This document shows positions 19,901 through 27,200 of a DNA stretch of 64,000 bases, in pieces. Source of the stretch: JBBTCX01 sp964494205 (lineage in GTDB: Bacteria; Planctomycetota; Phycisphaerae; UBA1845). The translations under genes were made by a program, and so were the position numbers. Where the stretch lies: the NCBI GenBank assembly GCA_964494205.1, contig CAZBRD010000003.1:248001-312000 (forward strand). The letters run 5' to 3'. The notes beneath the pieces were generated by a model. The model was given only the letters and a program-made list of their open reading frames with translations, did no database searches and had not been told where the DNA came from. Positions within the stretch are counted from its first letter, which is position 1; every line of letters begins with the position of its first letter.

Positions 19901-21670
19901 TGCCTGCGCTTCGAACAATTGATGCAGGCACGCATCCTTGGGATAGGCTGCGTCGGTCTTGTTCCACTGGATCAATATCTGATCCCGCTCGGAAGCGGAG
20001 AGAATATCGTGTTCAGCGATGGCTTTTGCAGGATGCTCGGCGATGCTGCGCAGAAACGTCGTGAACTGCTTCGAAAGCGATTCGATTGCTTCGAGCGAAT
20101 ACACGTTCGCGTCGAATTGAATGTCTGCCTCTGGTTTGGATTCGGAAATCCTGAGTGACAGCGACGGTCTCGAAAACAGCGAATTGTCGTTCAGCAAGTG
20201 CGAATGCGCCTTCGATAGATCGGCGACCAAATCGATGCCCACGGGAAGGGCACTTGGGCCGTTCGCGCCGAAGCGTGTTTTGATGTCGGGGAAGCGTGCG
20301 ACGACATCCTTCAGCCAGGACCCCTTTTGTCGAACGCGCGTCAATTCCTCGGCGATGCTCTTTGAAGCCTCACCAAAAGTAAGCTCGGTCTTAACGCTGA
20401 CGCGCAGGAAAACAGACGAGTTGACCCACGATTGATTCGCTTGGGTCGCAGCGGTAAACGCCGAGTCGGAAAATGCTAGGTCGAATTCGTCCTTCTGGCC
20501 GATTCGCCCCACAAAGAACGCGAACGCTGAGGCCAGTGAATCTGCGAACTTCCCTTGATTAAGGGTTCGAGCCACCTCGTTAGGAATTTCAACGCCTGCT
20601 CGTTGCCACGACGCGGATGCACATGGGCACGCATCAGCTCTGGCCGTTGGAATCTCAATCGGCTCTACCCGCGACAAGCGACGAACCCAGAAACTCTCCG
20701 ACTTGCAAAGCGTGGCATTCAGATTCGTCAGATTCTGCCGGTCGTTTGAATTCAGTTGATCCAGCGATTGGCCTACGCGAAGCTCCTGACGCTGGGCGGC
20801 TTCGGAAACAGAGACTTCTTTGCCGAGCAGCGTAGCAAGGCCAGTTATTGCGAGGTTGCCGCGTCCGGTGGCTAATATGATTCGATCGTGCTCGATGCTA
20901 ACCACCGTTCCGGGGTTGGCGGAACTCTGTTCGTCATCGACCACGGCACGTGTAACGATGAACGGTTCGTCGATGAGGAGCAGCTTGGCTGTGCCCACCG
21001 GGTTGTCATAGCGGCCGAAGTCGAGAGCGCGAACGAGCGCTTCCAACTCTTCCGCCGGTTTAGACCAGTCGAGCAAGCACGCCGCATCCGGGCGATCGTG
21101 TCGCGCGAAAACTTTGTGCTGTGAAAGATCTTGCTTGCGCGGTGTCGTTGTGCCATTCGCCAGTTCGTCAACGAGTTCAGCAAAGGTCTCGATGCCAGCT
21201 TCGAAGCAGCGTGTGTTCAACGACAGTGCTGTCTCGCCGGGCGCGACATCGAAGAGACTTTGTTTGAGTATGTCGCCCTGGTCGACTTGCGAAGTCATCA
21301 CGTGCCACGTGATGCCGTAGGACGGCTCGCGGTTGAGCAACGCCCAGACCGGCGCGTTCAAACCCGCGTAGCGGGGCAACGGTCCATCGTGAAAATTGAT
21401 TGCGTGTTTTCGCGGCGTCTTGATGACCTCTTCCGAGAGGACGCCGAGGTGCGTGATGCTGAATAGAAAATCAAACGGGTTGGACTTCAGCAACGTCAGA
21501 TAATCAGATTTCGTGGAGGCTGTGCGGATTCCGTGCTGCTTTGCCCACGCGATGATTCGCGGCGTATCCGATATGATTCCGAGAATGTTGTGCTGACGGG
21601 CGTATAATATCTCACTGCATTCAATCAGCAGTGAATCCCCCCCAATAATGAAGCAATTGAAACCAGCCAT
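16952..21670 (-). CDS. NRPS-like protein: formyltransferase, C-lobe, A domain interrupted by monooxygenase, PCP
   Basis: A 1572-residue assembly-line protein. Residues 1-310 are a formyl-THF formyltransferase with 'INFHDGPLPRYAGLNAP' and 'QVDQGDIL' (Asn, His, Asp present). Residues about 323-575 resemble only the C-terminal lobe of a condensation domain; no HHxxxDG is seen. The A domain starts near 585 with 'YTSGSTGKPKGVMVEH', and is split after A4 by a luciferase-like FMN monooxygenase (about 814-1172, 'FSLYFWGNDDG', 'AVWTPERHFHAFGG'). It resumes with 'NMYGPTETTVW' and 'YRTGDLARYRSDG'. The PCP is 'FFDIGGHSLLVVRI'. ATG 21670 is chosen because the Rossmann start 'FNCFIIGGDSLL' follows it; 21742 is an alternative. 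The PKS starts 24 bases downstream. Confidence 0.9.
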   Translation of the reverse strand: MAGFNCFIIGGDSLLIECSEILYARQHNILGIISDTPRIIAWAKQHGIRTASTKSDYLTLLKSNPFDFLFSITHLGVLSEEVIKTPRKHAINFHDGPLPRYAGLNAPVWALLNREPSYGITWHVMTSQVDQGDILKQSLFDVAPGETALSLNTRCFEAGIETFAELVDELANGTTTPRKQDLSQHKVFARHDRPDAACLLDWSKPAEELEALVRALDFGRYDNPVGTAKLLLIDEPFIVTRAVVDDEQSSANPGTVVSIEHDRIILATGRGNLAITGLATLLGKEVSVSEAAQRQELRVGQSLDQLNSNDRQNLTNLNATLCKSESFWVRRLSRVEPIEIPTARADACPCASASWQRAGVEIPNEVARTLNQGKFADSLASAFAFFVGRIGQKDEFDLAFSDSAFTAATQANQSWVNSSVFLRVSVKTELTFGEASKSIAEELTRVRQKGSWLKDVVARFPDIKTRFGANGPSALPVGIDLVADLSKAHSHLLNDNSLFSRPSLSLRISESKPEADIQFDANVYSLEAIESLSKQFTTFLRSIAEHPAKAIAEHDILSASERDQILIQWNKTDAAYPKDACLHQLFEAQAAKTPDAIAVVFEGNSLTYRELNTRASTLAAYLRTLGVGPDVLVGLFVGRSLDLMVGALGIMKAGGAYVPLDPAFPRDRLAFMLEDSKAPVVVTQNHLLADAPKSNARIVRIDADWQQIAKTAPPSNPVSIKPTNLAYVIYTSGSTGKPKGVMVEHRNVVNFFTGMDANIQHNPAGTWLAVTTLSFDISVLELFWTLARGFKVVLFLDRDRTQSATATVTSKVNRPIDFSLYFWGNDDGPGPRKYELLLESARFGDANGFAAVWTPERHFHAFGGPYPNPSVLGAAVAAVTKNIRIRAGSCVIPLHHPIRVAEEWAVVDNLSNGRVDISFASGWQPHDFVLRPESFKENKKVMVRDVDVVRRLWRGESLEFQGPHGDMVPRTTLPRPVQKELPVWITSAGNPDTYRLAGAIGANVLTHLLGQSVDEVADKIRIYRQALADNGHDPNSGKVTLMLHTFVGENEEEVRQVCKEPLKEYLRASVNLVKQFAWSFPAFKRPQGADSKPDDIDLSSLTPEETDAILEYAFLRYYETSGLFGTPESCVQMIDKLKTIGVDDVACLIDFGIDTKVVLDSLKHLNKLRQLTGQALQPTATNGQDHSFTAQVRRHKVSHMQCTPSMARMLLMNDETKEALSSIRNLFIGGEAFPAALARDLQELPSCKITNMYGPTETTVWSTTHHLNGDAHVPIGRPIANTRIYILDKNGKPVSPGVPGELFIGGDGVVRGYHNRAELTAERFVPDPFCGVSGARMYRTGDLARYRSDGVIEFLGRNDFQVKIRGYRIELGEIESQLTAQESVREAVVMVREDVPGDPRLVAYLVSNGASISPPTLRESLKKNLPDYMVPGHFVVMDQFPLTPNGKVDRKALPAPQSREARPTAASTPPADEMEQSIAALWKETLGIESVGVDDNFFDIGGHSLLVVRIHRRLKEVMETPVALTDLYRFPTIRSFAEFMRSGGVDGRVKQSTDRAQLRRQSMQRRRALQGG

Positions 21671-21869
21671 TGACCCACCGCGGCCCCAGCAAAACCGGAG
21701 GTTGTATCGACCAAACCCAGCTAGGCGTGAACTGTGCAACACCCTCCAGCAGCGAGGGGATATGGTATCCGATTGCAGGCGTGGATGCTACTTTGCGGAC
21801 CTAATTTCATCTGTCGCGTTGATCGCTGCCAACAGCGGCGCTTCGATCGGTAAGTAGGTACAGCTATTG

Positions 21870-22805
21870 CTACACAGGGAAGATACGCTCGATCTTGGAA
21901 GCCATGTCGGGGGTAACACTCATCGAAACGGACTTGAGCGTTTCTTCTAGTTGGCGAACGGAAGTTGCACCCAGGATAACACTGGTCAGGTGAGATTGAG
22001 ATAAGAGCCAGGCGATCGCCAATTGGGCCGGGGTCGCGCCCGTTTCCGACGCCAACAGACTGAATCGTTTCACGCGATCTCGGTTAGCGGGCGTAAGAAC
22101 TTCTTCTAACCATTTCGTAGTCGCGCCGCGGCTTCCGGCGGGAATACCATCCTGATACTTGCCGGTCAAAAGACCGCCCGCAAGCGGACTCCACGTCATC
22201 AAACCCATGCCCAGCTTCTGTGTCGTCGGGACGATCTTCTTTTCGATCCAACGGAATACAAGGCTGTACTGAGGTTGTTCAACGATGGGTGCGTACCCTC
22301 CGAGTTCCTTCGCGACAGTGTGCGCTGCCTGAATCGTCTTTGGCTGCCACATGCTTGTGCCCCAGTAGAGGATCTTGCCGCATCGAACCAGATCGCTCAT
22401 CGCTGCGACGGTTTCTTCTAGCGGCGTCTCAGGGTCTTCGCGATGGCAGTAGTAGATGTCGAGGTAATCAGTCTGGAGATTTCGCAGCGAGCGATCGACG
22501 CTTTCCATGATGTGTTTGCGACTGAGGCCTCGGTCTGTGATGGCGTCGCTCATCGGCCAGAAGACTTTGGTGGCGATAACGAGATCGGATCGACGGAGGT
22601 TCTTCAATGCGTGGCCGGCAACTTTCTCTGCTTCGCCTTTCGCGTAGACGTCAGCAAGATCGATTGAGTTGACGCCGTGATCGAGCGCACAGCGAATGAT
22701 CTCGCCCGATGCCTTTGCGTCGACGGAGTTGCCGAACGTCAGCCATCCGCCAATGGACAGGGAACTTACTTTGAGGCCGCTGTTTCCAACTCGGCGGTAT
22801 TCCAT
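21870..22805 (-). CDS. Aldo/keto reductase
   Basis: A 311-residue NADPH-dependent (alpha/beta)8 barrel oxidoreductase. The start 'MEYRRVGNSGLKVSSLSIGG', the catalytic Asp and Tyr in 'NSIDLADVYAKGEAE', the Lys in 'VIATKVFWP' and the His in 'YYCHREDPETP' form the standard AKR tetrad. 'ILYWGTSMW' and the late 'QSHLTSVILGATS' place it near the potassium-channel beta-subunit/YghZ group. It overlaps the end of the glycosyltransferase gene by 40 bases, so the two are cotranscribed. In this cluster it could reduce an aldehyde or ketone from the PKS/NRPS line, but members of the family are broad and the substrate is unknown. Confidence 0.88.
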   Translation of the reverse strand: MEYRRVGNSGLKVSSLSIGGWLTFGNSVDAKASGEIIRCALDHGVNSIDLADVYAKGEAEKVAGHALKNLRRSDLVIATKVFWPMSDAITDRGLSRKHIMESVDRSLRNLQTDYLDIYYCHREDPETPLEETVAAMSDLVRCGKILYWGTSMWQPKTIQAAHTVAKELGGYAPIVEQPQYSLVFRWIEKKIVPTTQKLGMGLMTWSPLAGGLLTGKYQDGIPAGSRGATTKWLEEVLTPANRDRVKRFSLLASETGATPAQLAIAWLLSQSHLTSVILGATSVRQLEETLKSVSMSVTPDMASKIERIFPV

Positions 22806-23794
22806 GATTCAAACTTCTCCGGCGCCTGATGCGTTCCGCGCACAAACACGCTGTGGCGGATCGTATCCCAGAAGAACCACGGAGGGAATGAAGTCTCGCG
22901 AAACATGAGCAGGTCGCGTGTGCGGCCCAGTGCTGCGCCCGTCATGAACAAGAGATCGGCGAAAGCGGTGTAAGGAAGGCCATGGTGCTTGAGGAAATAT
23001 CGTCGGCGCGAATCAAACCAGTAACGGGGTTTTCTGCCCGGGCGCTTGTGGCGAATGGTTACGCCGGAGCTGAAACCGACGAGGTGCACGATGCGACTCT
23101 TAGGAATATGCCAGCAAGTCCAGCCTTTGTTACGCGCACGGCGAATGTAATCCGTTTCTTCGAAGTACAGGAAGTAGTGTTCGTCCATGAGGCCGATTTG
23201 CTCGACCACCTCGCGACGGATGATCAGGAACGCACCGGAAACCCAGTCGATTTGATGGTTTTCATCCGAGATGGGTACTCGACAAATCTGCTTTCGAAAA
23301 AGTCGATCAATCGGCCCAAGTTTGGCATTCGAGGCAAGCTCGTTGAGTGCGTTGGGAAAACGAAAGCAGCAATGCTGCGGCGTGGCGTCGGGGTCCTCGC
23401 TGCGACCGCCGGCTAGCCCCACGTCGGGGTGCTCCTCCATAAACTCAAGGAGCAATCGAATCGCGTCTTTGCGAACAAGTGTGTCTGGATTTAATAACAG
23501 AAAGTAATCTGCGACGCCGCTGGTTTCCTGAAGTCCCAATCGAACACCGAGATTGTTTCCGGCGGCAAATCCAATGTTACCGCCTGCGCCGGCGACAGAA
23601 GCCCAGTCGTGCCATTCTTCGTTGTTGATGGCATCAGCAATCAACTTTTCGGAACCGTCGCGAGAGTCGTTATCGATGACTTGAACGAAGAATCCGGGCG
23701 TTGCGTCAGCCACTTCGCTGAGCGATTTCAAGCAATCAACGACAAGCGGTCCGACTTTGTAGTTGACGATGACGATCAGGATTTTCGGATTCAC
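22766..23794 (-). CDS. Glycosyltransferase family 2 (rhamnosyltransferase-like)
   Basis: A 342-residue GT-A glycosyltransferase. The N-terminus 'ILIVIVNYKVGPLVVDCL', 'VQVIDNDSRDGSEKLI', 'NIGFAAGNNLGVRLG' and 'YFLLLNPDTLVRKDA' are the nucleotide-sugar and metal-binding elements of WbbL-like enzymes. 'WVSGAFLIIRREVVEQIG' and 'FLYFEETDYIRRARNKGW' are typical acceptor-side motifs, with Glu/Asp as candidate base. The start is GTG at 23794. It is the first gene of the minus-strand block, and its 3' end overlaps the aldo/keto reductase gene. It may glycosylate the cluster product or belong to surface polysaccharide synthesis. Confidence 0.88.
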   Translation of the reverse strand: MNPKILIVIVNYKVGPLVVDCLKSLSEVADATPGFFVQVIDNDSRDGSEKLIADAINNEEWHDWASVAGAGGNIGFAAGNNLGVRLGLQETSGVADYFLLLNPDTLVRKDAIRLLLEFMEEHPDVGLAGGRSEDPDATPQHCCFRFPNALNELASNAKLGPIDRLFRKQICRVPISDENHQIDWVSGAFLIIRREVVEQIGLMDEHYFLYFEETDYIRRARNKGWTCWHIPKSRIVHLVGFSSGVTIRHKRPGRKPRYWFDSRRRYFLKHHGLPYTAFADLLFMTGAALGRTRDLLMFRETSFPPWFFWDTIRHSVFVRGTHQAPEKFESWNTAELETAASK

Positions 23795-24221
23795 GTGTAA
23801 TTACTCAAACCAAAATCTTGTCTGACAAACGAAGTAACTTTTTTGATAGAATAATCGGCTCAAAATCTGGACTTTGGCGAATAGGCGAATTATAGTGTTC
23901 CGATATTCCCGCATATACGCACGTTCGGTCCAGGAGAGGCGTCTTATCGGCGGCTGGGGGGACTGAGCGAAGGAACTAGAACGTGTGCACCGAACCAAGA
24001 GGGGACTAAGCGACTTCGGACGTTGGACTCGGCTGGGTATCGCATGGCGCGGTAATCTCATTTGTTCAACGTAATCTAGGACATTCCTAAGCAACATGGC
24101 CAGTAACCTCGGTTGCCAGGCCCATGCCGATATCGAACACTCTCTGGTGCCAGGACCAAAATTCAATCTGGGTAAAGTGGGTGGTGTAGATACTGCGCCA
24201 TCTCACAGGGGGAAAGAAGCA
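23795..24221. other. Divergent intergenic region
   Basis: A 427-base gene-free gap between the minus-strand biosynthetic block and the plus-strand repeat lipoprotein. It must hold the promoters of both. The AT-rich stretch near 23810-23870 is the best place for the leftward promoter, and a strong purine ribosome-binding stretch (GGGGGAAAG) lies just before 24222. No riboswitch, tRNA or operator was recognised. Confidence 0.5.
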
Positions 24222-27200
24222 ATGAATCCGTCCACACACTCTGTGTCCATCTATCGGTTTGCGCGGTTGTTCTCGATTGCATCACTGGTTGCACTCTGCG
24301 CACTTGGTTGCAATTCTGTTCCGGGCAACTCTTCGCAATCCGACGACGATGGTCGCGACACGCTTCCCGGCACGATCGATGACGGCGGACCATCGGAAGA
24401 GGACTTCGCCTTCAGCACTGAAGCCGTCAATGACGCAAGGACCGAATGGGAATTCAGTGTCACGTCGGAAACGGTTGATCTGAGTGAGTTCACATTTACC
24501 TGGACGAAGGACGACGGGACGGAGTTTGTCGGCGCCACCGTTCTCATTACGTTTGATGAAGGCGGTCTGAATCACGTTCGACTTACTGTCCTCGACGCAG
24601 ACGATCGAGAGCTCTTTGTCCGCAACATCGAAGTGGATGTACCGGAGGTCAACGTGCCTCCCGTGGCCAACGCGGGCGAGGATCGGGTCGCGCCGGAGAA
24701 TGAAATCGTCTTCCTATACGGCGATGACAGCAGCGACCCTGAGGGCCGGACGCTCTCGTTTGTTTGGTCGCAGGTTTCAGGTCCGGAAGTCCTCCTTACC
24801 AATGCCGAGCAAGAGACGGCCACCTTCACTAGTCCGTTGGTTTCGGAAGATACTTCGTTTGAATTTCGCCTCGTGGTGAGCGATGGCGAGACCACCAATG
24901 AGGACAGTGTCACTATAACGATTCAGGATTCTGGGTCGGCGGAAGACGATCCGGACGTTGTCGAACCCGACCCCGATGATGGCGATGTGATTGACGACGC
25001 GGATAGCGATCCTACGCCCTGCGACGAAATTGATACCGACTCCGATGGTGTTTCCGATTGCGACGACGGCTGCCCGCAAGATTCTTCGAAGTCGTCTGCA
25101 GGTGCATGCGGCTGCGGTGTGGCTGACACCGATGCAAACGCCAATGGGATTCCGGATTGCGTGGATATTGTTGTTGCGCCCGATCCGGCGACGTTGAGCG
25201 TTTCAGCCGGCGCGGATACTTCGGTTGTCGAGGGCGCTTCAACGGTCCTCCTCGGTCTGGCGGTAAACGGTACACCGCCCTACACCTATACATGGAGCCC
25301 GTCTGACTATCTTGACGATGCGCAAAGTTCATCGCCGACAGCGACTCCGCCCGAGACGATGTCATTCACGCTTTCTGTCAACGATTCGCTCGGCAACTCG
25401 GCCCAGGCGAGCGTTAACGTCGTAGTCGTTGCGCCGCTGGTCGCGAATGCGGGTCCGAATGTGACGATTCCGCCTGGCGGATCGACGCAATTAACCGGAT
25501 CGGCTACGGGTGGATTCACGCCGTATACCTACACATGGAGCCCGCAAAGCGGTCTCAGTAATCCGAACATTGCCAACCCGGTCGCTACGCCAAACAGCAC
25601 GCGCACTTATACGCTGACTGTGCGAGATGTTTACGGGAGGTCGGCCAATGACGGCGTGCTCGTGACGGTTTCGAATTCAACGCTATCTGTCAATGCGGGC
25701 GCTGACGTGACGGTTCCGACCGGCGGTTCAACGCAGTTGGCTGCGATCGCAACCGGAGGTACTGCGCCATACACGTATCAGTGGACGCCGCAAAGCGGGT
25801 TAAGTAATCCGAACATTGCCAATCCCGTCGCGCAACCGAACAGCTCTCGCTCTTACACCGTGACGGTGACCGATGCCGCATCGAACACTGCGACCGATAG
25901 CGTGTATGTCACGGTCTCAAACTTCACCGCCAACGCGGGAGCGGATGTAACAATTACGTCGGGCGGCTCGACGACACTCACCGGTAGCGCATCGGGCGGA
26001 ACGACGCCGTACACATACCAATGGAGTCCGTCTACGGGTTTGAATAATTCGAACATTGCGAACCCTGTCTCGTCCACCACGATAACGAGAACGTACACGT
26101 TAACTGTCACCGATGCCCAGGCGCGCGTCGCGACAGACAGCGTAGTGGTGACGGTGGTCAACTTCACGGCCAACGCGGGCGCGGATGTGACGATTACGTC
26201 GGGAGGCTCGACGACACTCACCGGTAGCGCCTCAGGTGGGACGACGCCGTACACTTATCAATGGAGTCCGTCTACGGGATTGAATAATCCAAACATTGCG
26301 AACCCTGTCGCTTCGCCAACGACAACCCGGACTTACACCTTAACTGTTACGGACTCGCAGGCTCGCGTAGCGACGGACACTGTAGTGGTGACCGTAGTCA
26401 ACTTCACGGCGAATGCTGGCGCAGACGTCAGCATACAAACGGGCGGTTCAACGACGCTCAGTGGTAGTGCCTCGGGCGGAACCACACCGTACACGTATCA
26501 GTGGAGCCCGGCAACGGGTTTGAATAATTCGAACATCGCCAGTCCGGTTGCATCTCCGACCACCACACGCACGTATACATTGACTGTTACGGACGCGCTA
26601 GCTCGTGTGGCGACGGACAGCGTGGTGGTGACGGTCGTCAATTTCACCGCGAACGCCGGACCTGACGTGACAATTGCAGTGGGTGGCAACACCACACTCT
26701 CAGGCAGTGCATCCGGTGGAAGCACGCCCTATACGTATCAATGGAGCCCGACGACAGGGTTAAGTAACGCACTCATCGCGAATCCCGTTGCGAACCCATT
26801 GGTTACTACGACATACACGCTCACGGCGCGCGATTCTCTAAATCGAGTTGCGACGGATACTGTGACAGTGACGGTACAGGCTGCCACGGCGGCGTTGTCG
26901 ATAAACCCGACCTCGCTGACGTTCAGCTCAACGACGTCAACAGCCACGTTCAATGTCTGGAACTCAGGCGGTGGAACGCTAAACTACTCGCTCACGGATA
27001 ATGCAAGCTGGCTGACTCTGAATCCGGTAAGTGGTTCGAGTACGGGTGAACAAGATGTCATAACCGCGACGGTAAACCGCACAGGTTTGACCGACGGTAG
27101 CTATGAGGCGGTGATAACAGTGACCCCCAGTGTTGGATCAGCGCTCACGGTGGCTGTAACGATGATCGTTGGCAATCCCGGTTTCGGGACGATGAGCACG

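Noticed and set aside
24096..24221. Upstream extension of the giant lipoprotein from 24096
   Set aside because: It would bury the lipoprotein signal peptide about 42 residues inside the protein; ATG 24222 has a strong ribosome-binding site directly before the signal.
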